DNA of 64,000 bases from QFOX01 sp964652475 (GCA_964652475.1 CAZZCK010000003.1:1-64000), one strand, 5' to 3'. Positions 50,941-61,395 are shown, numbered from the stretch's first letter. Notes: generated by a model not told the origin, from the letters alone. Program-made: numbers and translations.

Positions 50941-53900
50941 ATGCATTCGAGTGACCCCCAACTTATAGCCATCAGCCAGCACGCCTTCGATGAGGAATGC
51001 GAGGTCGTCCGCGCGCAGGTGGCGGCCCTTGCGCACATGGCGGCACTCGAGCCGGAAATACTGGCGCAAGCCGAGTCGTGGGTGAAGCATATTCGCGCGC
51101 AAGGCCCCGGGCATGGGATGGAAGCGTTCCTGCAAACCTATGGCCTCGACACGCGTGAAGGGGTGGCACTCATGTGCCTTGCCGAAGCGCTCCTGCGCAT
51201 TCCGGATAGTGTGACGGCCAATCGCCTCATCCACGATACGTTTGTGGGCAAGGATTGGCGGCAGCATCTTGCGGGCAACGAGTCATGGCAGGTGGCCGTA
51301 TCAAGCTGGGGGTTGCTGCTCACCGGCAAGGTGATGGATGTGAGCGATGACGCGCACGGCCTGGGTGGCAAGCTGCGCCAGATGGTAGCACGCATGGGCG
51401 AGCCCGTGGTGCGCGAGGCGCTCAAGCAGGCCATGCGGGTGATTGGTGGCCAGTTTGTGCTCGGTGAAACGATTGCGGATGGGTTGCGCCATGCGGCACC
51501 CTGGGCCAGCAAAGGGTTTCGTTTTTCGTTCGATATTTTGGGCGAGGGCGCGCGCAGCGAAGCGCAGGCACAGGCGTATCTTTCAGCCTATCGCCATGCG
51601 ATTGCGCAAGTCGGCGCGAGTGCTAACGGCCAGTCGCTTTTTGCGGCACCCAGTATTTCGGTTAAGCTTTCGGCGCTACACCCGCGCTATAGCCTCAGTC
51701 AGCGCGAACGGGTAATGTTTGAGTTGCTACCGCGCTTGAAGGAAATTCTGCTGCTCGCCAAGGCGCAGGGTATCACCGTTTCGATCGATGCCGAAGAGGC
51801 GAACCGGCTGGATATTGGCCTTGAGGTATTTACGGCGATGATGCACGACCCGGATTTTGCGGGGTGGGATGGGATTGGCTATGTGCTGCAAGCCTACCAG
51901 AAACGCGCACCGTATGTGATCGATTACTTGAGCCAACTCGCGGCCGCGCAGCAGCGCAAAATTCCGCTGCGTTTGGTGAAAGGTGCCTATTGGGATTCGG
52001 AAATCAAACACGCGCAAGTGATGGGTCTGCCAGGCTATCCCGTGTTTACCCGTAAGGAGCATACCGATCTTTCCTATCTTGCCTGCGCCGATCGTTTACT
52101 GCAGCGCGCAGCGCATTTTTATCCGCAATTCGCGACGCATAACGCGCGCACCATTGCGAGCATTCAGGTGTTAGCCGAGCAGTATCAATTACCGAGCGAC
52201 GCCTATGAATTCCAGCGTTTGCACGGTATGGGCGAGGCATTGCACGCACAAGTGCTCACCACCCATGCCTCACGGATTTATGCGCCCATTGGCGAGCATA
52301 AAGACCTGCTCGCTTACCTCATTCGTCGTTTGCTCGAGAATGGTGCCAATAGCTCCTTCGTGCATTTGTTGATGGATGAGGACGTGCCGCTTTCCGAGCT
52401 ACTCGCAAACCCTATCGCCGTCAGTGAGCAAGGGCTAAGCCGCCCCCTTGCTTTGCCGTTGCCACACGCGCTTTATGGTGACCGCGTGAATTCGACCGGA
52501 ATCGATTTGGGCTACCGGTTCATGCGTCAGCAAATAGAGGCATGCTTGGCGGCGCGCGTGCCGCTTGCAGCAGCGCCAGCCGACCATACGCCCACTGACA
52601 TAGACGCCATGGTTGCGCGCGGCATCGTGGCCTTTGTTGCCTGGGGGAATAGGACGGTTGAGGCGCGCGCTACTATTCTAGAAGAAATTGCGGCGCGTTT
52701 TGATGCAAGCCGTGATGAATTGCTGCGCCTACTGGTGCAAGAGGCCGGAAAAACCGTACCCGATGCGATCGCCGAAATACGCGAGGCAATTGATTTTTGC
52801 CGCTATTATGCCATAGAGGCGCGGCGCGTGATGCAGGTAGAAACCTTGCGCGGCCCAACGGGCGAGAGCAACCAGCTGCATCTTACCCCGCGCGGGGTGT
52901 TTGGCTGCATCAGCCCCTGGAATTTTCCGTTGGCGATTTTTACCGGCCAGGTGGTTGCCGCCTTGGTGACCGGTAATGGCGTGATTGCCAAACCAGCCGA
53001 ACAAACACCACGCATCGCGGCCTATGCCACCGCGCTGATGCATAGAGCAGGGGTTCCGACAGATGTGCTGCAACTGGCGTTTGGTGCCGGAGAAATCGTG
53101 GGTGCGGCGATCACCGCACATCCGCAGATGGCGGGCATTGTCTTCACCGGCTCGGTCGCGGTGGCGCAGATGATCAACCGCACGCTCGCTCAGCGCAGCG
53201 GGCCGATCGTGCCACTGATTGCGGAAACCGGTGGTCTCAATTGCATGGTGATCGATAGCTCGGCATTGCTTGAAGCTGCGGTCGATGATGTGGTGCAATC
53301 GGCCTTTGGTAGTGCGGGGCAGCGCTGCTCGGCCTTGCGCGTGCTTTATATACAAGAAGAAATCGCCGATGATTTTATTGCGCTGCTGCGTGGGGCAATC
53401 GCGGAGCTAACACTCGGCGACCCCGCGCATATCGACACCGATATTGGCCCCGTGATTGATCGAGATGCGAAACAAATGCTGCACGACCATATTGCACAAA
53501 TGGCGGCGCATGCTGCAGCAATTACTGCAGCATCCGGCGCTATGGAAGGTTTATTGGTCAGCCCTCATGTGTTCGAGATTCCAAGCATGGCAGCATTATC
53601 GCACGAGGTGTTTGGTCCGGTGCTGCATCTTATTCGCTTCAAGGCAGATGCCATGCCGCAGGTGGTGGATGCAATCAACAATACAGGGTATGGATTAACG
53701 TTTGGCATGCATAGCCGCATCGAGCGCAACATTCAGTTTTTTCTGCGCAGCATTCGCGTGGGTAATAGCTACATCAACCGCAGCATGATCGGTGCGGTGG
53801 TTGGCGTACAACCGTTCGGCGGCGAGGGGCTTTCGGGCACGGGACCCAAAGCGGGCGGGCCGCATTACCTCACCAAATTCCTTACCGAGCGCGCCGTGAC

Positions 53901-53955
53901 CATCAACGTAGCGGCGATTGGTGGCAATGTGGCACTCTTGAGTGGCAGCATATAG
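50941..53955 (+). CDS. putA: Bifunctional proline dehydrogenase / L-glutamate gamma-semialdehyde dehydrogenase
   Basis: 1004 residues. The proline dehydrogenase barrel (about 170-480) contains PSISVKLSALHPRYS and IDAEEANRLDIGLEVF, with FAD-site residues in LRLVKGAYWDSEIKHAQ. The aldehyde dehydrogenase half (about 560-985) has SPWNFPLAIFTGQVVAALVTGN and the catalytic Cys in SAGQRCSALRV. It oxidises proline to glutamate and passes electrons to quinone. The N-terminal ribbon-helix-helix of trifunctional PutA is absent, so it should not repress its own gene. It converges with cheB. Confidence 0.95.
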   Translation: MHSSDPQLIAISQHAFDEECEVVRAQVAALAHMAALEPEILAQAESWVKHIRAQGPGHGMEAFLQTYGLDTREGVALMCLAEALLRIPDSVTANRLIHDTFVGKDWRQHLAGNESWQVAVSSWGLLLTGKVMDVSDDAHGLGGKLRQMVARMGEPVVREALKQAMRVIGGQFVLGETIADGLRHAAPWASKGFRFSFDILGEGARSEAQAQAYLSAYRHAIAQVGASANGQSLFAAPSISVKLSALHPRYSLSQRERVMFELLPRLKEILLLAKAQGITVSIDAEEANRLDIGLEVFTAMMHDPDFAGWDGIGYVLQAYQKRAPYVIDYLSQLAAAQQRKIPLRLVKGAYWDSEIKHAQVMGLPGYPVFTRKEHTDLSYLACADRLLQRAAHFYPQFATHNARTIASIQVLAEQYQLPSDAYEFQRLHGMGEALHAQVLTTHASRIYAPIGEHKDLLAYLIRRLLENGANSSFVHLLMDEDVPLSELLANPIAVSEQGLSRPLALPLPHALYGDRVNSTGIDLGYRFMRQQIEACLAARVPLAAAPADHTPTDIDAMVARGIVAFVAWGNRTVEARATILEEIAARFDASRDELLRLLVQEAGKTVPDAIAEIREAIDFCRYYAIEARRVMQVETLRGPTGESNQLHLTPRGVFGCISPWNFPLAIFTGQVVAALVTGNGVIAKPAEQTPRIAAYATALMHRAGVPTDVLQLAFGAGEIVGAAITAHPQMAGIVFTGSVAVAQMINRTLAQRSGPIVPLIAETGGLNCMVIDSSALLEAAVDDVVQSAFGSAGQRCSALRVLYIQEEIADDFIALLRGAIAELTLGDPAHIDTDIGPVIDRDAKQMLHDHIAQMAAHAAAITAASGAMEGLLVSPHVFEIPSMAALSHEVFGPVLHLIRFKADAMPQVVDAINNTGYGLTFGMHSRIERNIQFFLRSIRVGNSYINRSMIGAVVGVQPFGGEGLSGTGPKAGGPHYLTKFLTERAVTINVAAIGGNVALLSGSI

Positions 53956-53992
53956 AAATTGTCTTAAAGCTGGCTATGTGTCATCGCTGGCG

Positions 53993-55081
53993 TCAGCAGC
54001 GTTGGCTTTTTAATTCACTATCGCCGCTACTGATCAACGCATTGGCAATTTTTTTCAAAGGCAATTGTAAGGTCACTGCGCCCAGCGCCATGGCTTCTTT
54101 GGGCATACCATAAATCACGCTGGTGGATTGATTCTGTCCGATCGTCAACGCTTCGTGCTGACGCATGGCCAGAAGTCCTGCCGCACCGTCACGGCCCATG
54201 CCGGTAAGGATCACGCCAATGGCGGGTTTTCCGACAGTTTCGGCCACGGAGCGAAACAACAGATCGACCGAGGGTTTATGGCCTGAAACCTTTTCACCGT
54301 CGGTAAGCAGGCAGTGCAGTTTGCGATCGATACGATGCACCATGAGATGACGACTGCCCGGAGCAACATACGCATGGCCTGGCAGAATGGGCATATCGTT
54401 TTCTGCCTGGCAGACACGGATGGGGCCAAGGCTATCAAGCCGCGCGGCGAAGGAAGCGGTGAACATGGCCGGCATATGCTGCGTGATGACAATCGGTGGC
54501 ATGTCAGAAGGCAGTTCGGAGAAAATATGGCATAGGGTTTCCACCCCGCCAGTCGATGCACCGATCGCAATAATTTGCGTGCTCGATGTATTGGCACGAG
54601 CGGCAGTGTAGGTGGGGGCGGGTAATTGATGCTCGCCGTCTAAGGATGCGCGACGCTGTGGGTTGGCCCGTGCCGCCACACGAATTTTTTCGGCGAGCTC
54701 GGCGATGAAATCGGCGCGCACATCCCGTAATTTATTGGCAAACGGTTTGCCGATATAATCGACCGCCCCAAGCTCGAGCGCCCGCAAGGTGGGCGCGGCA
54801 CCTTCATGCGTCAGCCGCGAGATCATGATCACCGGCATCGGGCGCAAGGTCATAATTTTTTCTAGAAATTCGAGCCCGTTCATGCCCGGCATATCGATAT
54901 CGAGCGTCAGTACGTCCGGGTTATATTGTTTGATTTTATCGCGTGCTTCAAACGGGTCGGCTGCCGTCGCCACGACCTGAATATCGGACAGCTCATTGAG
55001 CGATTCGCTAATGATACGACGAATCACGGAGGAGTCGTCCACGACGAGTACTGTTATCACACGCATGAGTCTATGTGGCAT
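53993..55081 (-). CDS. cheB: Protein-glutamate methylesterase/deamidase CheB
   Basis: 362 residues. The receiver domain (about 8-125) has its Asp in LTLDIDMPGMNG. The methylesterase domain (from about 165) has the catalytic triad: Ser in IGASTGGVETL, His in ITQHMPAMFTASF, and Asp in GMGRDGAAGLL. It removes methyl groups from chemoreceptors. MRVITVLVVDD at residue 6 is an alternative start 15 bases downstream. It stands alone on the minus strand, divergent from the cheY-cheA operon across a 223-base region with two dyads. Confidence 0.94.
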   Translation of the reverse strand: MPHRLMRVITVLVVDDSSVIRRIISESLNELSDIQVVATAADPFEARDKIKQYNPDVLTLDIDMPGMNGLEFLEKIMTLRPMPVIMISRLTHEGAAPTLRALELGAVDYIGKPFANKLRDVRADFIAELAEKIRVAARANPQRRASLDGEHQLPAPTYTAARANTSSTQIIAIGASTGGVETLCHIFSELPSDMPPIVITQHMPAMFTASFAARLDSLGPIRVCQAENDMPILPGHAYVAPGSRHLMVHRIDRKLHCLLTDGEKVSGHKPSVDLLFRSVAETVGKPAIGVILTGMGRDGAAGLLAMRQHEALTIGQNQSTSVIYGMPKEAMALGAVTLQLPLKKIANALISSGDSELKSQRC

Positions 55082-55096
55082 AATCCACGGATATTA

Positions 55097-55124
55097 TCAA
55101 CAATTTTAAGTTGAGCATTGTTGA
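55097..55124 (-). promoter_or_regulatory. Inverted repeat next to the cheB start
   Basis: TCAACAAT (55097-55104) and ATTGTTGA (55117-55124) are perfect 8-base arms with a 12-base spacer, 16 bases upstream of the cheB start. It may be a regulator site in the divergent chemotaxis promoter region, together with the dyad at 55254-55270. Confidence 0.4.
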
Positions 55125-55253
55125 ATAGTTCAAACTATCGTAATAAAACCACAACGCGAGTAATTATTCGGTCATAGTAGAAATATTGCAATTAAATGAG
55201 TGACAGATTAATAAATTTTCATCTACAGGTTGTTTTTATAAGGTGGGGCGGCT

Positions 55254-55270
55254 ATCAACTTCAAGTTGAT
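55254..55270 (+). promoter_or_regulatory. Palindrome upstream of cheY
   Basis: ATCAACTT-C-AAGTTGAT, two perfect 8-base arms around one base, 34 bases before the cheY ATG. TCAAC words are shared with the dyad near cheB. The position suits a repressor operator or the leader of the chemotaxis operon. Confidence 0.45.
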
Positions 55271-55304
55271 ATTTGGATGAATCATCAGAAGTGACGGATC
55301 TCTT

Positions 55305-55676
55305 ATGAGTAAGCGCATTTTAGCAGTCGATGATTCAGCAACCATGCGTGAAATGATTGCGTTTACGTTACATCATGCTGGGTACGACGTGACGAAAGCC
55401 GAGAATGGGCAAGCCGCTCTCGACGTGCTGGCTACTTCCGCGCAGTTCGATTTAATTATCACCGATATTAACATGCCGCAGATGGATGGCTATGGCTTGC
55501 TCGAGCGCGTACGCAGTAGCGCGCTGCCGTATAGCAAAGTTCCGGTGCTGATCCTCACCACCGAAGTGAGCCAGGAGCGTAAAGAGCGCGGTAAGGCGCT
55601 GGGCGCAACCGGGTGGATCAGCAAGCCATTTAGTCCACAAAAGCTGACCGAAATTGTTGCCAAAGTGTGCGGGTGA
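55305..55676 (+). CDS. cheY: Chemotaxis response regulator CheY
   Basis: 123 residues, a single receiver domain. Asp9 and Asp10 (VDDS), the phosphoacceptor Asp54 (IITDINMPQMDG), Thr in ILTTE and Lys in ISKPF are in their standard places. CheA phosphorylates it to signal the flagellar motor. ACGGA precedes the ATG. First gene of an operon cheY-cheA-cheW-mcp-cheR-cheD-(cheZ-like); cheA starts 9 bases after its stop. Confidence 0.94.
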   Translation: MSKRILAVDDSATMREMIAFTLHHAGYDVTKAENGQAALDVLATSAQFDLIITDINMPQMDGYGLLERVRSSALPYSKVPVLILTTEVSQERKERGKALGATGWISKPFSPQKLTEIVAKVCG

Positions 55677-55685
55677 GGCCCTGTC

Positions 55686-57344
55686 ATGGAGTCAATGGAT
55701 GATATTCGCGACCTGTTCTTCACCGAGTGTGCAGAGCTGCTCGCGGATATGGAATCGCGGCTTTTGACACTGGATCCCGCGGTCGCCGATAATGAACAAT
55801 TAGGTGCGATTTTTCGTGCGGCGCACTCGATCAAAGGGGGTGCGGGCGCTTTTGGCTTGATGGTGATTGCAAGCCTGACGCATGCCCAGGAAGCACTGTT
55901 GGATCGGATGCGTGAAGGTGCCCTGAGTCCGACGCGCGAGGTCGTGGATGCATTGCTGGTTTCCACCGATATGGTCACCAAAATGCTCGCGGCGGAAAAA
56001 ACAGGCGCACCGCTGCCCGAGGATTTTTCGTCGTCGATGGTGGCCAAGTTGAAGCAGCTCGCCGGCAACAGTAATAGCGATGCGCCGCCTCCACCGATCA
56101 TGCCATCGACGGTGGCTACACCCGAAGGTGCTACGGCCAAAGCTTCGGCGCCGGTCAGTTCCATTCGGGTCGACTTAGAGAAAATAGACCGTCTGGTGAA
56201 TATGATTGGTGAACTTGTCATCACCGAAGCGATGCTGCGTGCACAGGCGCGCGATTTACCAAACGATCGATTTGCAGGGCTTCTGCGCGGGATCGACGAG
56301 CTTTCGCACCACACGCGTGAGCTACAAGAAGCAGTGATGGCGGTGCGCATGCAGCCAGTGAAATCCATCTTCTCGCGGATGCCGCGCATTGTGCGCGATG
56401 CCGCAGCTCAGCTTGGTAAGGATATTCAGCTGGTGATGTCGGGTGAACAAACGGAAGTCGATAAAACCGTCATCGAATCGTTGGCGGATCCGCTCACTCA
56501 TATGATCCGCAACTCCGTGGATCATGGGATCGAGACCCCCGATCAACGGGTGTGGAACGATAAGGCAGCGCAAGGCACCATCCATCTTTCGGCGTTTCAT
56601 CGCTCGGGGCGCATCATCATCGAAATTTCCGACGATGGCGCAGGTATCAACCGTGCGCGCGTGCTTGCGAAAGCGCGTGAGAAAAACTTGGTCGCTGCCG
56701 ATGCCGTACTCAGCGACGAAGAAATCGACCACTTAATCTTCCTGCCCGGATTTTCAACCGCCGAGACGGTCACTAATCTCTCTGGTCGCGGGGTGGGGAT
56801 GGATGTAGTGCGCCGCAATATCGAGGGTTTGGGCGGCACGGTTCGCCTACAGAACATGCCGGAAAAAGGCTCTATCTTTACGGTGTCGTTACCGCTGACG
56901 CTAGCCATTCTTGATGGGATGATTGTGCGTGTTGGCCAGGAAAATTACATCATCCCGATCACCAGCATCATTGAGACATTGCGGCCAAAGCTTGTCGAAA
57001 TGCACGCGGTAGAAGGCCGTAGCGATGTCATCAATGTGCGTGGCGAGTTTGTGCCGCTGCTCTACTTGCACCGAGTATTCAACATCTCAGGTGCCACCGC
57101 ACGCGCCGATCAGGCCTTGGTCGTGCTGGTCGAGCATGGTGCGGGCAAAGTCGGTATGGTGGTGGATGAGCTGATCGGCCAGCAGCAAATCGTCATCAAA
57201 TCCATCGAGGCGAATACGGATCCGATTCCGGGCATCTCTGGGGCTACCATTCTTGGTGACGGCAAAGTGTCACTGATTCTTGAGATTAACGATATTTGCA
57301 AATTGGCCGAGCATCAGCCGATGCCATTCGCGTTGGCAGCGTGA
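55686..57344 (+). CDS. cheA: Chemotaxis histidine kinase CheA, without a P2 domain
   Basis: 552 residues. The P1 Hpt domain has the phosphorylated His47 in FRAAHSIKGGAGAFG. A Pro/Ala-rich linker of about 50 residues follows, then the P3 dimerisation helices from about 159 (RVDLEKIDRLVNMIGELVI). The P4 ATPase has DPLTHMIRNSVDHGIE, DDGAGIN and GRGVGMDVVRRN, and the P5 CheW-like domain starts near 400. The P2 domain that binds CheY and CheB is missing, which explains the short length. Phosphotransfer would then go directly from P1. Confidence 0.94.
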   Translation: MESMDDIRDLFFTECAELLADMESRLLTLDPAVADNEQLGAIFRAAHSIKGGAGAFGLMVIASLTHAQEALLDRMREGALSPTREVVDALLVSTDMVTKMLAAEKTGAPLPEDFSSSMVAKLKQLAGNSNSDAPPPPIMPSTVATPEGATAKASAPVSSIRVDLEKIDRLVNMIGELVITEAMLRAQARDLPNDRFAGLLRGIDELSHHTRELQEAVMAVRMQPVKSIFSRMPRIVRDAAAQLGKDIQLVMSGEQTEVDKTVIESLADPLTHMIRNSVDHGIETPDQRVWNDKAAQGTIHLSAFHRSGRIIIEISDDGAGINRARVLAKAREKNLVAADAVLSDEEIDHLIFLPGFSTAETVTNLSGRGVGMDVVRRNIEGLGGTVRLQNMPEKGSIFTVSLPLTLAILDGMIVRVGQENYIIPITSIIETLRPKLVEMHAVEGRSDVINVRGEFVPLLYLHRVFNISGATARADQALVVLVEHGAGKVGMVVDELIGQQQIVIKSIEANTDPIPGISGATILGDGKVSLILEINDICKLAEHQPMPFALAA

Positions 57345-57353
57345 GGAGCAATC

Positions 57354-57833
57354 ATGAGTGAGGCAGCACCAATGATCGCCCAGCAATACCTCACCTTCAC
57401 GGTGATGGGTGAGGAGTATGGCGTCGATATCATGACCGTGCGCGAGATTAAAGGGTGGACGGAATCGACACGGCTACCGAATGCACCCGAATGCCAGCGC
57501 GGCGTGATGAATTTGCGTGGCACCATCATTCCGATCTTTGATTTGCGCGCGCGCTTTGGCCATGGCCTCACCGAGGCAGATGCGAAGCATGTGGTGATTA
57601 TCTTGGCGGTAGGCAGTCGCATTATCGGCGTTTTGGTCGATGCGGTATCGGACATCCTGACCGTCAGCAGCGACGATGTAAAACCAGCCCCCGCGATGCA
57701 GTCAGGCGAGCAGGGCGATTACATCAGCGGCCTAATTTCACTCGAGGAGCGCATGGTGGTGCTGCTCGATATTGAACCGCTTTTTAACCAGGAACTGAAA
57801 GTAACCAGCGATGCCACGGCGGATGCCGCGTAA
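57354..57833 (+). CDS. cheW: Chemotaxis coupling protein CheW
   Basis: 159 residues, one CheW domain. YLTFTVMGEEYGVDIMTVRE near the N-terminus and LRGTIIPIFDLRARFG in the middle are typical. It links receptors to CheA. It begins 9 bases after the cheA stop with GAGGAG before its ATG. Confidence 0.94.
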   Translation: MSEAAPMIAQQYLTFTVMGEEYGVDIMTVREIKGWTESTRLPNAPECQRGVMNLRGTIIPIFDLRARFGHGLTEADAKHVVIILAVGSRIIGVLVDAVSDILTVSSDDVKPAPAMQSGEQGDYISGLISLEERMVVLLDIEPLFNQELKVTSDATADAA

Positions 57834-57860
57834 CGAACATTCTTAGAAGGGGATTGCTTC

Positions 57861-60546
57861 ATGCCAAAATTTAACATTACGACCAAAATTTCTTTGCTGT
57901 TGATGGGTTTTGGCTTGGTGCCGCTCATGCTGGTCATGCCAGTGATGCTCGACAAACTGAGTAATACAAAAGAAGCATCACTGGTCGCCATGGAGACGAC
58001 GGCTGCCGATACGGGCGAGATCATTGATCGGATGATGTTTGAGCGTTACGGCGATGTGCAGGCATTTGTCAGCAACCTTGCCAGCCGCGACACCAAATAC
58101 TGGTACTCGAACGATAAACAGGCGCCCCTCGTGCAGTCGATGGACAGCTACATGAAGAATTACGGCACCTATAAATTGATGATGCTGGTCGATAGGGATG
58201 GACGTGTGGCGGGGGTCAACTCGGTCAACGCCAAGGGTGAGGCGATCGATACCGAAGCGCTGTATGGCGAGAATTTTAAGGAAGCGAGCTGGTTCAAAAA
58301 AGCCATGGCCGGAGAATTTTTGAAGTCCGATAGTCTCACCGGCACCGTGGTCGAAGAGGCGCAATATGTGCCGGTAGTGGCACAGGTTTATCCGCAAGAG
58401 GATGGGTTTACCATCCCGTTCGCGGCCCCTGCCTACGATATAAACGGCCAAAAAATCGGTGTTTGGGTGAATTTTGCCGATTTCGGGATTATCGAGAATA
58501 TCATCAAAAGCGTCTATCAGGAAAAAGCAAAAGATTCGCCGACCCTCGCCATTGCGATGGTCGATGCCAAGGGTAGAGTATTGGCGCAATACGACCCCAC
58601 GCTGGATGGCAATACCGAGTTTGTGCGCGACACCAAAATCATCGGCAAACAGAATGTGGATGAAGCAAACTTCCCCGTGCGCCAAAGCGATTTAGCACAA
58701 GACGCTGGCCGCCTGGTTCGACTGCATATCGAATCTGGCGAAGAAGACGCGGTGGGCTGGAGAAAAACCGATGGTGCGATGGGCTATCCGGGTATGGGCT
58801 GGTCTATCTTTGTGCACCAACCGGCGCATGATGTGTTTGCCAGTATCATCAGCATGCAGCGCTTGATATTCGTCTTATCGCTTGCAGCTGTCGCACTATT
58901 ACTGCTGATTGGGGTGCTGATTGGTCGGCGTGTTGCCAAGCCGCTACGGCAAGCAAAAGAGGTGGCGACCGAACTTGCTAAAGGAAATTACGGTGTTGAA
59001 GTCAATGCCAATCATCGGACCGATGAAATCGGTATGCTGTTGACGAGCATCAACGAAGTACGAAAAACCATTGCGAATTATTCTGGTCAAATCGCCGCGA
59101 TCAGTAGATCACAGGCGGTGATCGAATTTACGCTCGACGGCACCATTACCCACGCCAACGAGAATTTTCTCAAAACGNNNNNNNNNNNNNNNNNNNNNNN
59201 NNNNNNNNNNNNNNNNNNNNNNNNNNNNNNNNNNNNNNNNNNNNNNNNNNNNNNNNNNNNNNNNNNNNNNNNNNNNNGCTACCGACATCACCGCGGCAGT
59301 GACCGCACGGCTTGAGAATGAGCGGGGCATGAATGAAGCAGTGGCGGTGCTTTCGCAGGTGGCACAAGGCAATATCTCCCTCAAAATGCAAGGCGAGTAT
59401 CGCGGGCCATTCAACGATATTAAAGCGGCACTCAACAGTACGATTGATCAGTTGCAAGGGGCAATGGGTGAAACCGTGCACGTGCTTCGTTCCCTTTCCT
59501 TGGGGGATCTGACGCAGCAGGTGACCAATGAATACCAAGGTACGTTCAACGACATCAAATGTACGCTGAACAGCACGATTGAAAAACTGCAATCGATGGT
59601 GAAACAGATCTTAGAATCCTCACAGCAAGTAAGCTCGGCAGCGAGTGAAATTGCCGCCGGCAGTTCGGACCTCTCGATGCGTACGGAACAGCAAGCCTCG
59701 AGCCTCGAGCAAACGGCGGCTTCGATGGAAGAAATCACGGGTACGGTACGAGAGAACTCGAGCAATGCAACCAAAGCCAGCGATCTTTCATCGACCGCCA
59801 GTGGTGTCGCAAACGAAGGCGGCAAGGTGGTTGAAAACGCAGTGCTGGCGATGCGCAACATCGAGAAATCATCGCAGAAAATTTCGGATATTATCGGGGT
59901 GATCGATGAAATCGCCTTCCAGACCAACTTGCTGGCACTGAACGCGGCGGTCGAAGCCGCCCGTGCGGGTGATGCGGGTAAGGGCTTTGCGGTCGTGGCC
60001 AGCGAGGTGCGGGCACTTGCGGGCCGTTCGGCATCCGCCAGCAAAGAGATCAAAGCGCTGATCAACGAGAGTGCCGCACAGGTGAGAACGGGAGCCGAGC
60101 TGGTGAACGGTGCGGGTGATACGCTCAAGGGCATCGTCGAATCGGTGCGTCAGGTGGCCGAGATTGTAGCCGAGATTGCCACCGCGAGCGTGCAGCAATC
60201 CAGCGGCATCAACGAGATCAATGCGGCGGTGGCGCAGATGGACGAAGTGACGCAGCAAAATGCTGCCTTGGTTGAGGAAAACACGGCGGCGGCGCAGTCG
60301 ATGCTGGAGCAGGCGAGAACCCTCGATATGCTGGTTGGCTTCTTCAAGATGACGCAAGAGGAGGAGAAAAAACGCGAACGCGACGAAGAAACCGCGCGAA
60401 CCGTATCGATTGCGACCGCCAAACGCACCGTGGCAAAAACGAGCAAACCGAGCGATGGAAAGAAGAAGCCGGTGGTGGGGGCTAAGCCATCGCTGGTCAA
60501 GAAGGCAGCGTCCGGGGGAAGCGATGTGGGCTGGGAAGAATTTTAA
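57861..60546 (+). CDS. Methyl-accepting chemotaxis protein, interrupted by a gap
   Basis: N-terminal half: membrane helix (about 10-32), a periplasmic dCache-type sensor (about 35-325, with YKLMMLVDRDGRVAGVNSVN), second helix (335-355), HAMP, and the start of a PAS domain (VIEFTLDGTITHANENFLKT) at 59178. After the 100-N gap come HAMP-like repeats and the signalling domain with hairpin tip (EAARAGDAGKGFAVVASEVR). The C-terminus GWEEF matches the xWxxF pentapeptide that tethers CheR and CheB. The frames on the two sides differ by one only because the gap size is arbitrary. It shares the chemotaxis operon. Confidence 0.9.
59178..59277. other. Assembly gap (100 N) inside the chemoreceptor gene
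   Basis: Exactly 100 N, true size unknown; hides the rest of the PAS domain. Short near-repeats on the downstream side (NDIKAALNSTIDQLQ and NDIKCTLNSTIEKLQ, encoded 59400-59600) may have hampered assembly. Confidence 0.97.
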
Positions 60547-60549
60547 TCC

Positions 60550-61395
60550 ATGACCACGCCACAAAAAACATCCGCTACTGCGCACGAGTATGGGCGCGAG
60601 TTCGAGTTTAGCCATGATGAGTTCGAGTTCATTGCCGGGCTGATTTATGAACGTACGGGCATCGTATTAGCGCAGAACAAATTCGATATGGTGTATTCGC
60701 GCCTCGTGCGGCGGCTGCGCATCCTAGGATTGCCAGATTTTGCTTCGTATTGCGACCGGTTGCGTGGGGACGAGGCCGACAGTGAAATCCGCGCGCTGGT
60801 GAATGCCATCACGACCAACCTGACGCATTTTTTTCGTGAGCCGCACCATTTCGAGATGCTGCGCAGTATGGCGAGTAAGCAAATCAAAAAGCAACCCAGG
60901 CTGCGTATCTGGTCGGCGGGCTGTTCATCGGGCATGGAGCCGTACTCCGCCGCGATGACCTTGCTCAAAGCGCTGCCCGATAACGCCTTGCGTGATGTGA
61001 AGATCCTCGCCACCGATATTGATTCCGGGATGCTCGAGAAGGCACGTGAGGGTGACTACCATGCGGAAGAATACGAAAATATCCCAGCCCTCTGCCGGCA
61101 GTATGTTGCGCTTGATGGGGAGACGATGCGAGTGGGGCCGGAACCGCGCAGGTTAATCGCCTTCAACGAACTCAACCTGCTGGATGAATGGCCGATGAAG
61201 GGACCATTCGATGCCATTTTTTGCCGTAATGTGATGATCTATTTCGACGCCGCCACCAAAGCGGCATTGATCGAACGGTATATACAATTGTTGCGCCCCG
61301 GCGGGTTATTATTGATCGGCCATTCGGAATCGGTGCCCACCACCATGAAGGGCATTGTCGCCGTTGGTCGCACCGCCTACCAGAGGGAAGCATGA
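60550..61395 (+). CDS. cheR: Chemotaxis methyltransferase CheR
   Basis: 281 residues. The small N-terminal helical domain (SHDEFEFIAGLIYERTGIVL) is followed by the SAM-binding domain with WSAGCSSGMEPYSAAM, LATDIDSGMLEKARE, and FCRNVMIYFD. It methylates glutamates of chemoreceptors, here perhaps tethered by the GWEEF tail of the adjacent receptor. It starts 3 bases after the receptor stop and overlaps cheD by four bases (ATGA). Confidence 0.94.
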   Translation: MTTPQKTSATAHEYGREFEFSHDEFEFIAGLIYERTGIVLAQNKFDMVYSRLVRRLRILGLPDFASYCDRLRGDEADSEIRALVNAITTNLTHFFREPHHFEMLRSMASKQIKKQPRLRIWSAGCSSGMEPYSAAMTLLKALPDNALRDVKILATDIDSGMLEKAREGDYHAEEYENIPALCRQYVALDGETMRVGPEPRRLIAFNELNLLDEWPMKGPFDAIFCRNVMIYFDAATKAALIERYIQLLRPGGLLLIGHSESVPTTMKGIVAVGRTAYQREA

